64,000 bases of DNA from Climacium dendroides (GCA_950106755.1 OX467086.1:29282001-29346000), one strand, 5' to 3'; counted from the first letter of the stretch, positions 12,284 through 25,988 are shown. A program made the numbers and translations. The notes: generated by a model from the sequence alone, not told the origin.

Positions 12284-13620
12284 TTTGGCTAAAATCTGAA
12301 ACTAGACCACAGGCCAGCATGAGCTTGTTGATGCCTTTTTGTTGGCAACCCTATGGCTACATTATGCCACGAATGTCTTTCATTCGAACTAGCCCCGAGA
12401 GCGAAAGATCAGGTCCTCTGAAAAATGAGCAAGACTCCCAGAAACGATGGATTCAAAAGAGTCGCATGCTGTCAGGTTACACTGCCCTGGCCTCGCCCGA
12501 TATCTGGTCATGGAGAAACAAATTAGCAAAGCAGAGAGATCATCATAGGAAACACGATATCGATCTTTCTTCTAGAATTTCCACACAACTGCAGCCGTAA
12601 ATCAGCATGTTTTAAATAGAACTGATAAAAGACTAAAGTTGAAGAAAAAATGCACAAATGCAAGTTCTGTTTCTCAATAAATAAATTCTGATGATAGGAT
12701 CGCGTTTGATAATTGCACAGATTCAGAGCGGTCATGTTACTCTCTCAATTTTTTTTCATTTCCTGCCGTCTTCCCTGTAACTGTTCGTCACTGGTGGATT
12801 CAAACGTGCCCGGGGAAGAAGCTTAGCCTCATTTCTGGATTCCACAGAATACAAGGCTGCAATTTCATTGTACACCCTGAATTTTAGTATGAGTAACTGA
12901 CATACGAACTTGATGCAATGATATCTTCGTCCTCACAAGTGTAACAGATCCGTGTCATGCTCTGCTTTGCTAATCCAGATCATGGAGAGGAATTTAGACC
13001 TGCTGCCCAATCTAAAAAAAAGGAGGTGCTCCAATGTGCCAGGCCAACACCAAGCTGACGAAAACTACTTACCGAAAGTTTCATACGGCGATTGCTCCCC
13101 ATTCCACGTCGTGTCTAGCCCTGGCCATGCGCGCGTCCTCCGACGCCGGTCCTCCCACCGCGATGGTTTCAACCGACGGCTAATTCCTTGGTCGAACCGA
13201 AAACCTGGTGCAACCAAGCCACCTCTCGGCCAGCTGCAAAGCGCTCGCAAACGGGAAGACTCGAATCGAAGCTGCGATGATTTCAGACGCCCGTGCAGCT
13301 TCTGACATGATTTCCCAGCGTGGCGAGCGCAGAGAGACGACAGCGGAACGACGACGAACAGAGTTTTGGGAGAGCAAACATTTTCACCATAGCCAACCAT
13401 CCACTCGCCTTCACTGCGAAATTCGGTCGAAAAGCAATCAGAGCTCAAGACTTTCTCAGGCAACCCTAAATCGTCGAATTTCAATCACGAACATGCAACA
13501 GTGAAATAGGGGTTCTCCTAGAATGAAACTTCTATGAAGAATGAGCAGTGGTGGAGAGAAAAGAGAGGACAATTACGAACCTGTTGTGGGAAGAATGAGA
13601 ATGGAGAATGAGATTTACCT
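12284..13620 (-). promoter_or_regulatory. probable 5' leader and promoter region of MRS2
   Basis: The sequence upstream of the MRS2 start is GC-richer than the spacers. A good minus-strand donor (TTTCG then GTAAGT, near 13071) suggests a non-coding first exon around 13075-13480 spliced toward the coding part. A 139-codon minus frame at 13065-13484 lies over this region and is more likely leader than protein. No TATA box could be assigned. Confidence 0.35.
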
Positions 13621-14518
13621 GCGCAAATTACGAAGCTCTCGAACGCAATAGCTGCCCACTTGTGCCAGCAGCTGCACCTTTTTCAATCCTCCATGCTCGA
13701 TCGCTACAAAACTCCAAACCCTAAATAAACCCCAAGTCTTCTGGATTTAAGAAAACGTGAAATGGATTCTCGGGATGCAGAAAACAACGAAATGCGGCAG
13801 CATCACGGTGCAAGCATTTCTGCACTACTCTCTAACGCGAATGGAAGGTGAAAACGGCAGGTAGGGTGAAAGTGAGAAGCGGAGCAGTGAACTTAGCAGG
13901 CAAAATGTAAATGGTAAACGAACAAGAGACCGTCACATCCCGATTCTTTCAAGATTGCGAATAGGAGTGTGACAACCTCTAATGTGAATGCTAATGAGTT
14001 ATTATACCTCCCTCATGAACCATGTTATTATTGTTATCGTATAGAGACATTTGTCTTGGAAAATCACAAGGATTTTATTGTGATAAAAAATGACTCAGAA
14101 ACAAAAATAAATATTGTTGTTTAAATTTTCAGTCTTGAACATTGAATCTTTTATACCACCATGGAACTACTCCCCGTTGGCTTATTTTATTTTGGTTTTA
14201 ATTGATTCACCGATCAAGGTAGGGAAGAAACTACGGGATATAGGACAAGTAGAACCGACAACATTTTACGAGATATCGTCAATGAATATGATTCTTAAAC
14301 TTTCAAACTCACAGTCTAGTGGTCATTAACCTAACTTCACCATGAGAACATAGCAAGTCTCGACCATGTAAGTGAAGAACCTCACTTTGTTGCCATGACA
14401 TAAAATGAGGTTAAGCAATAGTTTAATTCATGTCGTTTACAACAACAAAAGTTTACAATGAAAGGAAAGCCACAAGTCACAATACACAATACACAACACA
14501 CAACACTTTAATGTCTCC

Positions 14519-14578
14519 TTCAACTTCAAGCCCTTCAACTTCAAGCTCTTCAACTTCAAGCTCTCCAACTCTAAGCTC
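14519..14578. repeat. 15-bp tandem repeat, four copies
   Basis: Unit TTCAACTTCAAGCTC repeated four times with few changes, in the AT-rich spacer. Confidence 0.75.
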
Positions 14579-17500
14579 AACTTTTTAACTGAACTTCAAA
14601 TGAAATGAGTAATAGATTTTTGAAAAGCTAACACAATTTTCTATTTTTTCTTTAAATCTTAAATCATTTTAACACTCTATGACCATCTGAAATTTTGGTC
14701 CTTATAATTAAAGGGTTCACATCCTACTTAATTTTAATATTTACAACTTTTTCATAACAACTCCAAATAGGACAAATGATACTTCGTGAAAAGTTAACAA
14801 AACTTTTTACACATTTTCAAAATTTTCTTGCAAATAAAAAATTGTCTCTCTTTTATAGCTAGTTAAAATTTCTATCTCTTCACATAAAAGGCAACAAACC
14901 TTCCTTCACTCAAAGTAGCACAACTTTTTAATATCAACTTCAAATCAAGTAAGTAAGGACTTTTTGAAAACACAACACCATGATATACAATCTTCAAATT
15001 TTTATTACAAAATTCCTCATACACAATAAGATCTCCTTTTTAAAAAATTGATCTTCAAAAAATTCTTTTTGAATTTCAAAACTCTTAGGGAAATTTTTTA
15101 AGTCATTTTTTAAATATCAAAACCACAAAGAGTCAAGGACCATTCTATACTTTTTTTAATATGGGTAGGCCTTCAAACCTATCCTTATCCTTATCTTAAA
15201 GCCAAATGACTACAAAGTTTAACTAAAAGGCAAACTATTTTTGTTTTTCTATTTTTTAACTTCAAATACCAAAATAAAATTTTAAAATACTCTTAAGTTC
15301 AACAAAAAAAACTAATAGTAGTCTACTAAAAGTAAAAAATAAAAGTTTCAAAAAAAGCTTCACTCCATTTGCAAGAATTTGATAATGTGTTTAACAGAGA
15401 CTACAATGTAATCTGCACAATTTACCTTTGATAAAAGATTGACTGGCCCTTCCAACCAACATTAGTGGTCATGACTCCCTTTTATAGGTTTGATCATATA
15501 ATAATATTGATTGTCATTTTAACCTTAAAAACATTCTTCAAATGTCACATTTCGACTGTTGAACTCAACACATTCAACTTACAACAAGATCATTAATGTC
15601 TAAGTGTCACATTGAAAGTTCCCGTACCATTGTTGTTTACGCAAGGTTGTTTTGGCAGTTGAAATGGCTCAGCTTCTTCTTGAAGACGCTCATGCGACAT
15701 GACAAAACTCAATAGCTGAAAAGATTGATTTGGTAGTTGTGACAATGAAAATTCAAATTTAGACTTCAATCGAGGCTCTTCGTCTAGAGACTCAACTTAA
15801 CCTTCTAGTTCAACACACTAAAATTGAAAGTGAAAAATAAAAAAACTATATTAAATTGATGAAGATCTCAGATGGTTCCCTTTTTTAAATAAATGGTACG
15901 TGTCTAAATGAGAAAATGTCACCTTGAAGCTACTTAGAATGATGTCATCCTCTTCTTTATATTATTATAATCAAATTTATTAAAATAATATATAATTATA
16001 TATTTTTATACCATGTAAGCATTTACAGTGTGACAATATAGCCATGGGTTTGGAGTTCAATCAATAGCCCATTATTTGAGAAAAACACAAATCTTCAAGA
16101 TTTGCTAATCTTGATTTGGTTTGAAGGAAGGGTTAATATCCAATAACCATCTCAAGATGTAAAACATCTTCATAAAATTTCCTATACAACATCATTATAG
16201 ATTCTTAGGCAAAATTTTACATTTTCAAAGATAAAGTAGGAAGTCCAAAAAGTACCCTTTTAAAAGCTGAAACTAAATTTGGGGAGATAAAACTATTTGA
16301 AATATTTCTTTGTAAATTTTCCTTGAAAGACAAATGGAATTGGCATCTAATCCAAGTTTTCTCATATTTTTTTGGAACTTTATAAATTTTTGAAGTTGAA
16401 ATGCAATTGACTCTAAAATTGCCTATTTCTAAAAATGTACACTATTTGTATATTGTTGATACAATGAAAAAGTAACATGTACAAATAGTATATATTTGAG
16501 GACCGAGTGGACGATTTTAGAAATTAAACGTTTTATGGTCCTCCTACCTTATCTCTTGGAAAAAAATTATAGAAACTTCAAATAAAGAATTTCCATTCAT
16601 TTAAAATCTATTGTATTATGTCACAGAAGAATTACCTAATAGAGAAGGGATTCACTAGAGAAGTGGGGGTTTAAATAAATAAAAAATTTAGACCTATCTT
16701 TGCCTTCTTTAGTGGGTATTTTTTCTTAGAACCCCTTCCTTACTTAGCAAATCCTTTGTGAGTAATGACCCTTATTTTGATACCTAGTACATACAAAGGA
16801 ATAAAGACCAAGTGTTCAATTTTTGAACAATGATTGAATGTAGACATGTTTTATACTTTTATAAACTTGTTTTTCCATTCATCCAAATGTTTTTGTAAAT
16901 TTTTATGTTATTTATTTATGGAATGAAAAAACTCTTCTGAATACTAAAGTATATTGTTGTGTCATGTTTTCATAACTAAATCTTTGGTTTAAAATACTAG
17001 ATTAAATTTATTTGTTACTTTGTGTTAATATACCTTCTAAAAATATCCACATTGTGAACTCAAGATACAGGTCTAACAATGTCAAATGATAAGTATGGAA
17101 CAAAGTCTATTATAACCAATTTTTTTTGGTAACTCAACAATCTTAAACTTTCAAGCACACTTTTCTATATTATCTTTCTCTTTCAAAGGTATAAAATTTA
17201 GGTCTCGATGGCCATGATCAATAATGTTGTAGAGAGTCAAGTTGGTAGTTCTTGACATTCTCCAAAGGTTGAAATACACATATAGAGCCCAAGAATTTGG
17301 AGTAATCATTAACAATTGCATTGAGGAACCATTGGTTCATTTATAAATTAAATCATAGTACTATCATGTTAGTGAGCTCTTTTAAAAAGTTGGAAAGTTG
17401 ATGTTCAAACCATAATATTATTGTAAATTTACAATGCCTACTTATTTGTTTCAATAATAGTACATTTCAATTATAACCAATGTTTGTAAGAAAATGAATA

Positions 17501-17640
17501 CAAAAACATGTATAAATATAAATGCAAGCCTTCATTATAATGATCTACAAAATGGATTCTATTGAAGTCAATAATGTCATAATATTACAAATATCATCAT
17601 TGTCTTCATTCTTGCCACAAGTATTGAGTTGTTATGCTAA

Positions 17641-17676
17641 CATGCCTAACATGCCTAACATGCCTAACGTGCCTAA
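17641..17676. repeat. 9-bp tandem repeat, four copies
   Basis: CATGCCTAA repeated four times, the last with one change (CGTGCCTAA). Confidence 0.75.
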
Positions 17677-18822
17677 CAATGCATTTTTCTTTGACGAGCT
17701 CTTTGATGCTAGCATTGTTAATTTTCCAATATTATGTCTTTAGCAAGAATGCCGTATTAATGATTGTTGATTCCTATGTATCTCCTAGTGTAACAAATCT
17801 CCATCACCTAAGTGGTATTTGTGAAAATGACGAAATTAATTGCTAGTTTCAAGAAATTTGATTTTTATTACAACTCCCCAAGTGTAGTTACATGTACTAC
17901 AATGCAAATTTTTTAAGTTACAGAGATTCAAAGTTCGATGCCATTGTATGATAAGGTGCTATAAAAATTTGTTTCATTTTACTTATTAATCACAATATAT
18001 CTTGCAATTTACACAACCAAAGTTTAAATATACATATTCTATACATTCTCATGGTAATCTAGTAGAAAATTGTATGCTTGGATATCCCAAAAATCATATT
18101 ATCTCTTTGATTTAGGTGAAATGACAATTTTTGAAGTGAGTTTTGATGAAACATAGTTATGGAGCTATCAAAAAATTAGTCTCTGGATCTTGTTTGGATT
18201 TGTTCAAGAAAGAGCTACTTTCTTATGAGACTTACTCCCACCATAATCACATTTCATATATAAAATCCTCTACCTTCAAGTAAAGAAGAAGAAGTGGAAG
18301 AACAACCTAGCATCGAAGGTCAACCAATGCTACAATTTTCTTACAACATTTCTAGGTTGTTGCATTATATAGCAAAAATGTTGCATTCCACAAATTGACG
18401 TCGTGAGGTGACATTCCAAGATCATCCTTCCAAATCTTCAAACATTCATCCAACTTTCCAATTTTCCTCCGAAGAGGCGTCTGGTTCAAAATTGCTCCAT
18501 GTCGGTAGCCTCACACCTTCGACAGAGTTTCGTCGAGCATTCCAAGATGCTACCACGAACGTATCCAATTTGAGCCTCTTGGTTCTTTTGAGGTTGAGCC
18601 GACTTTCTGCTGTCGGAGAGGTCATCTGTTGTTATATGCCAAGAGCTTCGGTGGTTAGCGATCAAGTTGTGCGGGTGCAGATGGTGGAGTGAGAATGGCA
18701 GAGTAAAGGATAGTTTGCAGCTCTTGAAATTTGCGAGAGGGTTTTGAATTGAAGTGTTCGCTTGGGAATTCGAGGAATTTGTACAAGATTGGGCCAATCT
18801 TGAATAGGAGAGCGTCGTTGCT

Positions 18823-19773
18823 ATGAAGCGGAAGAGATCGGACATTGACGATGCACTTCAGCAAGAGAACGCCACTCTAAGGAACCAGATTGCCGCCAAA
18901 GATGAGGAGATTCGAAGACTCGAGAAGCAGTTGGAAGTCGCGGAGGATCGGAACTCGCGTCTCTTCCCGAGCGGCGAGTCGTTCTCTGACACAGGCGCCA
19001 CGCCGCATCTTCTGAACCGAGCTTTGGAGAGAGTTTTCACGACCTCCTGCAACTTCACGAAGCTTGTGATGCAATCTTGGAAGAACAGGGGCGTAGATTG
19101 CACCGCTGTGGCCAAGAGGATGGCTCCGTCTGTAATCTTCGAAAGAGACGCGCACACAAAATTCTTCTATCAAGCGCTCATCTGCAAGGCGCTCTTCACC
19201 GACTTCGAGCACGAGTATTTCAACGTCGAGGGGAACGCACCTGAAACTATTCTCGACCCTGAAGAGCGTACGAAGGAGAATTTCGAGCGGTACAAGGAGC
19301 TCATTGCAATTGAGAATCCTGGATCGCTTATTCTCGAAGATGCGCTTGAGAATGATTTTCGGCGGCTCTGCAACGCAAAGCACAAGGGTTTGGTCGCCAC
19401 CCTTGAAGCACTTGGAATTGACGCCGTTCATATCTTTGCCGACATTTTTGGACCAGGAGGTATTCGAAAACGGGAGTCCGCCGGAACTGCTGCTCGATTG
19501 GCCTCGAGCTTTGCAAAGGTTGTTCTGTCCGTGTTCGTTGTACACAAACTTGCATTCGCATTGCGTCCTATTGCAAGGATATTTCGAGTGCGTGACAGGA
19601 TGCGGTTTAGCGCCTATTATATGGAGCCCGTCGTTGCGTCGGCAGATAGTGAAGATGGTGAGCATGATGATCCCGGTGTCTCTTTGACTGTTGGCTTCAT
19701 GGTCGTCCCAGGGTTTCACGTCAACCGCATCGTCGTTCACAGTAGAGTGTACACAGTGAAAGTATCAAATTGA
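18823..19773 (+). CDS. GIL1/DUF641 family protein (IRKI-like), single exon
   Basis: 316-residue open frame, ATG at 18823 and TGA at 19771. Residues about 10-50 form a charged coiled coil (LQQEN, IRRLEKQLEVAE). The middle has CNFTKLVMQSW, then VIFERDAHTKFFYQALICK, corresponding to the FxKL...AH.K..FES.IC pattern of DUF641. The C-terminus has FRRLCNAKH, AKVVLSVFVVHKLAFAL and the diagnostic GFMVVPGFHV...VVHSRVY block. Arabidopsis GIL1 is needed for light-dependent randomisation of hypocotyl gravitropism downstream of phytochrome, and its relatives bind receptor kinases. The frame is shorter than GIL1 (about 410 residues), mostly because the N-terminal region is short. The start is the first ATG in frame with the coiled coil. 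Molecular function of the family is not firmly known. Confidence 0.85.
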   Translation: MKRKRSDIDDALQQENATLRNQIAAKDEEIRRLEKQLEVAEDRNSRLFPSGESFSDTGATPHLLNRALERVFTTSCNFTKLVMQSWKNRGVDCTAVAKRMAPSVIFERDAHTKFFYQALICKALFTDFEHEYFNVEGNAPETILDPEERTKENFERYKELIAIENPGSLILEDALENDFRRLCNAKHKGLVATLEALGIDAVHIFADIFGPGGIRKRESAGTAARLASSFAKVVLSVFVVHKLAFALRPIARIFRVRDRMRFSAYYMEPVVASADSEDGEHDDPGVSLTVGFMVVPGFHVNRIVVHSRVYTVKVSN

Positions 19774-21300
19774 ATAGAGAAAACTTAACTTGAGATGATG
19801 CCAACAATGAGCATGTTTGATCGACATTTTTGGTTCAGAAATTGATCGTCTCACAAAGTAGAGCAGACTTTCTATAGGAGGCATTCAACTAATGTTAGGT
19901 TTATCCTTGCGGTAGATCTTCAGCTTATACTGGAGCGTCAGGTATAAAGTCTTGATAGTCATTGGTGTTACATTCAATGCACACCTTCAATTACTTGTGA
20001 TTTCAAGTACTTGCTGTGATCTCAATAGAGAGGACGTGCATTGATGTTCATTAGAAGCTATAGCTTTCTAACAAGATATCACTCAAATTATTTGGTTGAG
20101 AATTGAGCAACTGCGTGTGGGCCCGATGACTTGCAACAGAGATACAGTTTTTTTTCGACAATTGCTGATTGCTTCATAGTGACCCAGAAAATTATGCTAA
20201 TCGTGACTGATACAGGTATTGCATTCAGAAGAAATATACAACGCTCATGCTAAGTGTGGAATCATGTGCAAATTGACTAATTCAGAGGACGACCTCAGCC
20301 CCAGAATTCGCTCGAAAACTTGTCTTTGATCAAAATTTTCCTACTGTTGGACTGGGCCAATCTATCAGGAAAAGAAACTTCTTGTTTTGAGTGCACAGTT
20401 TGAATGCTCTCAGGATTGAAATCGATGTTGATAAAGAGATCTTTTTGAGCATTTAGCATTATCCATCAGTTCACACTGTGGGCGTACATTCTTCTCATTA
20501 GAGACTTATTAGCAAATGTTAATAGACTTAAATTTCTGTGTGACCTAACTTACGTGCGCTTTCAAGTCAGCACGAGTGTTACTCTTTGGATCTGAGAGGT
20601 ACGTTTCTCTGGAGCAACATGCAATTTGGAGAAGTGAAACTTACATAGATCCAACCATGTTTGCATCCAAAAATCTTCTCACTACAGGAGCGACAATTTA
20701 CTCGATTTGTTGGACAATTTTGGATTTCATCTTTCTTCACTCATTGAATGCAATGGGTCATGTTTGTTAACCTCCATTGTATAAGATTCTGCTTGGTAAG
20801 GGTAATGCAAAATACACTACACTCATTGCAATTTGTAATTTTATTCCTAAATTTGAAATTACTATGAATTCTAAACCCATAGTCAATGTTTAAACTCTTC
20901 CAATTTTGATCATTCAAGAACTAGCTTCCTACTTTCTACTTTCTTGCTACTTCCCATGCACTTTGGGACATGTGTCATAACCTTATTAATCCCAACCTTG
21001 AAAAGAAAAAAACAACCATTCCAAACTTCAATTAGAAATTTGTTCCAACCTTAGTTAGAAATAGTGACATCCTACAAGTTGGATATGACTCCCTAATTAG
21101 GAATGGGTGGTTTTACCCTGGTACTTATGTAATCAACTATTCTTGGCTATGGTTTATAGAGATTACTTAACCCTTAAAGGATATTTTTGTTCCTCGAGAG
21201 AGAACTCGAGGAATCTGCCACAATATTTCCAAGGCAGAAAAGCAAGAGAATAACATGCAACAAACATCTCTGCACACAATACTACTCTAAACTCATCCTC
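19774..21300. other. 3' flank of GIL1-like gene and spacer
   Basis: The first several hundred bases have gene-like composition and probably include the 3' UTR. No coding frame with recognisable content. After about 20800 the sequence becomes AT-rich. A small palindrome (CCTCGAGAGAGAACTCGAGG) lies near 21195. Confidence 0.45.
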
Positions 21301-21344
21301 TCCAAGCAACCTTGCAAAGAAGCATCCTCCATCTAAGGGTGGGT

Positions 21345-21584
21345 TTATAGGCCAAATGGAAGGCTAACTTGATTCACAAACCCTTGAAATTTTGATTTTG
21401 ATTCATCAAATTTTTCTGGAAGATTAATCTGTGGCTCTCTGGTAGATGATGAGTTGAAATTTTGGGTAGACAAACTCATTCCCGGAGTTGAAGTAGATGG
21501 CATGAGTTGAGATGCCTTGATCACTCTTGGATTTGTGTTGACTATTGCAACAAAGTTTTCAAGAACATTTGTCTTCATAGACAA
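21345..21584 (-). mobile_element. gag fragment of a Ty3/Gypsy-type retrotransposon
   Basis: A 79-codon minus frame contains REPQINLPEKFDESKSKF followed by QGFVNQVSL. The pattern LPEKFDG...FRGFVNQV is the common start of gag proteins in Ty3/Gypsy elements (established knowledge). The frame stops soon after, and no protease, reverse transcriptase or integrase was found nearby, so this is a relic. Confidence 0.6.
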
Positions 21585-22153
21585 AGAATTGACAACTTTT
21601 AAAATGAGATTAACCTAGTTGATATCGAACTAACATTTTTGTTTTCTAACATCTTGATTCACTCAGCAAAAATATGAGAAGGTTAATCTCTTGTTCAACA
21701 ACCAAATTAAAGATGGATAGTCTACAATTTCTAAATATTAAAGATATTTTCAAGAAGGGTAGTAATCTACATGCAATCAAGAAAAACTTTGTTGAGAAAA
21801 AATAATATTAATTTAGAGGAGGATAATCCACAACCTCTAAGCACTTCAATTTTTTCAAGGTGATGGATAATCCACTTTCAATCAAGAAAAATCAAGCTCT
21901 AATATTAGTTTTATCTTTGGTCCTATGACAAGTTTTGAACTAAATCGAACTGTCTCTCTGTCCATTTGCTAATAAGTTTGAGAATAAATTTTGCAAAACA
22001 AAATTTGAAGAGTTAGTCTCGACAAACTATACTGGATGTATAAGACACAAGACAAGACAAGATGAATTTCAGATAATAAGATTTGATTCAAGAGTTCAAG
22101 GAGTACAAGGCTTGAATTTAAAGCAAGAAACTAAGATCACGATAAGTGTTGTC

Positions 22154-22191
22154 GAGACTGAGGACTACCTCAGTCTTGACTTTTATATATA
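22154..22191 (-). promoter_or_regulatory. TATA-like box and adjacent hairpin, possible LTR core of the gag relic
   Basis: On the minus strand TATATAAAAG (about 22181-22190) is followed by a perfect 8-bp hairpin (GACTGAGG / CCTCAGTC, 22154-22173). It lies about 570 bp upstream of the gag fragment on the same strand, where a U3/R junction would be expected. No second LTR was found to confirm it. Confidence 0.25.
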
Positions 22192-22289
22192 CTATCATGA
22201 AAGAGGTTCTTCTAGAACTCTATAGCTCCTAGAGGACTATAAATGTTTCTAGAATTCTATGGAAGTTTCTAGAGCTCAATAGAAGATTT

Positions 22290-22690
22290 TGAAAGACTAT
22301 AAAAGCTTCTAAAAGACTATGGAAGTTTTCAAAAGACATTGAAAGTTTTCGGAAGACTATGGAAGCTTTTGGAAGACTATGGAAGCTTTTGGAAGACTAT
22401 GGAAGCTTTTGGAAGACTATGGAAGCTTTTGGAAGACTATGGAAGCTTTTGGAAGACTATGGAAGCTTTTAGAAGACTATGGAAGCTTTTGGAAGACTAT
22501 GGAAGCTTTTGGAAGACTATGGAAGCTTTTGGAAGACTATGGAAGCTTTTGGAAGACTATGGAAGCTTTTGGAAGACTATAGAAGCTTTTGGAAGACTAT
22601 AGAAGCTTTTGGAAGACTATAGAAGCTTTGGAAGACTATAGAAGCTTTGGAAGACTATAGAAGCTTTCAAAAGATTATAGAAGTTTCTAG
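22290..22690. repeat. 20-bp minisatellite, about 17-19 copies
   Basis: The unit GGAAGACTATGGAAGCTTTT is repeated almost perfectly from about 22340 to 22620, with decayed copies at both ends (AAAGACTATAAAAGCTTC, GAAGACTATAGAAGCTTT). Because 20 is not a multiple of three, translations in different frames look alike (FWKTMEAFGRLWKLLEDYGS). This is a property of the repeat, not a protein. Confidence 0.95.
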
Positions 22691-23454
22691 AATGCTACTG
22701 GGATATCTAAATGGTTCTAGTATATCCATAACAACTCATGGGCCTAGGATGGGATTGGAGTGACATTCAAGGGTGGTCAACATCAGTAGGGAGTAGTGGC
22801 TTAGACATCAATGGAAGTTCTACTCCATGTCATTAAGTAACATGCCCGGTGTTATGAATGGTGTATGTGTGTTAATAGTCCCGGGAACTAAGACTTGATA
22901 ACAACAGTTTGAAAATGAGAACTAACAATGTGGATACTTGACATATGCAGTGTTAATAAGTTGAAATTCAAGTGACACTGAAAGTAAAGCATGGTGACTT
23001 CATTAGAAGTTGGAAGGTGTTATTTGAGTTACAACAAAATACCTGCAACTATCGAAAGGCTAACGGCAATATGCACCTGCACCTATATCACCAACAAACT
23101 TGCAATTTATAGGTCATTACTTCCCAATCACCGTAATTCAAACTAGTATCGCCCACTTGGTGCATAGAAAATGGACTTAACAGTGATTAACCCAACCTCA
23201 CCACTACAATACATTTATGATTCTATATTTTGTAGAATGTACCCTATAAATATAATTCAGAAATCTTTCAAAATCTTAGATTTCAGAATCTTCAAATTTT
23301 TTAGGTTTCGAAATCTTCAAATTTCTAAGATTTCAAAAACTGTTGAAAATACCTAAATTTTAGAATTTTTTTGAAAGTTGTAGATTTTAGAATGTGGCGC
23401 TCTATTCCAAGGTCTCATCGCAAAAACTCCCAAAAACTACTACTACTAGCAACA

Positions 23455-23485
<31 letters not shown>

Positions 23486-25980
23486 GCAACAATCTAAAAA
23501 TTAAAATTTCGTCTTTCCGCTTAAGATAGGTACTACAAAAAAAAAATTATTGTCAAGTGAAAAACTATTGCATCTACACACACAAAGTCAAGCGGCTTTC
23601 ACTCCACGAAGGGAGAATCCAAGAGCGCAAACGTTAGAGAGAAGGTGAAAACTTTACTAAATAAATAACATCATCTCCAAACAAAGCAAAATACAAAACT
23701 TTCTTTAAAAACACTCATAAAGCTTGACTTGACAACAATGTCAAATCTATGAGCCCTCTCTACCTAAACACCAAAACCTAAGATGAATGAATTCTAATTT
23801 TTGGATGAAACCCATCCAAACCTAAAAATTTTTTTTACTAGAATTCCTATTAATAGTGTTAAAGTTAATCTAACACTACAAGTCGATGTAAAATGGCTCA
23901 AATGTCACCTCACATGACATAATGGTGATTGATTTGGTGCGAGAGGGTCACTTGTCACCATCAAGGAAAACTATCAACTACGACAAGCAATTGTTAGAGA
24001 ACAACATAGTCAAAGGATTTGAATTTTTAGGAGGATGAAGAAAAAAAAGTTATCTTTCCCAAAAGCTATAGCTTGCCTAATTTGGAACTAGGACAAAGAT
24101 AGGGGTTGAATTAGTGCAAAGGCTCAAAGAGGTTTACAGTCATGATGCAATGACTATTTATTTTTTAGGTTGTGTTATGATCCTTTTTTTGTTATGTTAA
24201 ATAAAAATTGTAATGATTGATTAAAATGCCTTTTGCCTTGTTTTGATGGAATGGATCATTACACATGCATTAAATTTTCTTTTGGAATAGGATTGTCCAA
24301 AAAAAATGTATAATTAGTTAGTTTATTTTTTCTGGTTTTGGAACACATGTGGAAGTGCTACCCAAAAGTCTTTCCAAAATGACACTTTAAAATTCCATTG
24401 AATGATTTAGAATTTTAAAATGAATGATGGACTAAGGAGCCTTGAATTTTGTGTGTAGATGCATGTAGACGGTGATTAAGTTGAATGTCAATGCAAGATG
24501 AAATTTTGAGGTTTTATATGAAAGGTGTGTGCTGAAATTCCTTTTTAGGGCCCCTATATTATGGATTTAAATGTATTGTAGGCACAAAAGAGTAATTGCT
24601 TGAAAAAATGAAAATAATCAAGTATGCATAAGTCATGGAGTTTTAGTAAGTGTGCTGTAATTCACTTTTAAGACTCAACTTGGACCCTTTTTGTACCCTA
24701 ATGGCCAATTTAGAGAAAATTTAAGCTTAAGAAGTTGCCCTGACCTCCTAAACCATGTGTTAGGGTTATTTGGAGATTTAAAGACACACATTTGGGTGAT
24801 TGAGGGGTACTACTCCTTGTTTACTAAGAGTCATTTAATAAAAAAATTACCAAAAATATCATTATTAGAGTTCAGTGCTTGAAAGGCAATCTAGGTTAGG
24901 TCCCATACACTCCCCAACAACCAACTTTAGGAAAGTTTTTTGCCATCATGGTGAAAAACTTTCATAGACCTTATGTGGATTACTGGAAGCATGTATTATT
25001 TGAGTTGAAGGAACCACTATTCAAATGTCCTACGAAACTAGTGGAAGGCTTTTGGCTACAATACGATTAGAGGGTGGTGTGTTATAAAAATCCTGCCCAA
25101 AATCCATTGTCAATCCCATGGAACTAATCCCAGAGGAAGAAGACTCCAATCCTTACAGCAGCCCTGCAAATGAAGTGCCACTACAAAAGATACAATCCTT
25201 GGCTTGACATACGTCCCAACTTGTGGATTCTTTTCAGATCTAAAAACTCCAAAATATGTATTGTTTAGCAAAAAGAGTATTGTCCACTGTATACAAAGTG
25301 GAAAGAAATGTAAATTTTGAGAAGTTCTTACTTCATTATTGATGACCAGATAATTCCGAAACCACCTTTAAATCGAGGTACCAAAATTGTTAGTATTGTC
25401 AATAGGCTGTTGAAAATAGTAACCCAACTTGGGTAAACACTATGTGTATTATACTCAAATTGGTCCAAGATAATGGATCCAAAATCATGGACGATTTTTA
25501 AAAAGAGTAGGAAAGCTGCCTTAGCAAATTTGAATTAGGTGAACTGTGAACAAAGTGGCCCCATGATTGAGTGCCTTATCGAGGTCATCCCAATCATTGT
25601 GACATCTCTTGAATCATTGTACAGGTTGTCATAGCCTCATAGGAGTCTTTGATGCATTCTTTCTACACTAAGAGCAATTAGAAGTTAGATTTTCAAGGTA
25701 CACTACCTTGTTTGACTATAACTGATTTATGACAGTAATCTAAAAGTTGTTGTTTTTTACTTGAAATAGCTCAAGAAATCTTGATGAATACATGAACATG
25801 TGTATGCTATTTATTATGTATGTGCCACATAGAGGCAAGGATCTCATACTTGAAGTGCAGGTTGTGTTTTCTCTCATCTATTGAAATAGAAGTAGTTTAT
25901 GTATGTATCAAATAAAAAATATAAATGTTTGGATTATACGTACATTAAAATTAGTGTGAATATGTATTTGTTTTCTCCAA
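22691..25980. other. AT-rich spacer
   Basis: No coding frame with recognisable content on either strand. A trinucleotide microsatellite lies at 23436-23487. The rest is diffuse AT-rich DNA with weak similarity to transposon leaders only. Confidence 0.6.
23436..23487. repeat. (ACT)n microsatellite
   Basis: Interrupted ACT/TAC repeat, with two CTAGCAACA interruptions around a run of about ten perfect units. Confidence 0.9.
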
Positions 25981-25988
25981 TCTAGAAG

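Larger units (their letters stand above)
13621..18822. other. AT-rich spacer with small repeats
   Basis: About 5 kb with very low GC, many homopolymer runs and no credible coding frame. Two short tandem arrays are listed separately. 18400-18822 regains mixed composition and is probably the promoter and 5' UTR of the GIL1-like gene that follows. Confidence 0.6.

Noticed and set aside
13065..13484. 139-codon minus-strand frame upstream of MRS2
   Set aside because: No domain, overlaps another frame, and contains a splice donor; more likely non-coding leader.
18877..19740. 287-codon minus-strand frame
   Set aside because: Antisense to the GIL1/DUF641 gene, whose plus-strand protein has clear family motifs.
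22339..22602. Open frames encoding a perfectly repeated Trp/Lys/Leu-rich peptide
   Set aside because: They are translations of the 20-bp minisatellite; two frames give the same peptide shifted, and no start, splice or flanking gene supports them.
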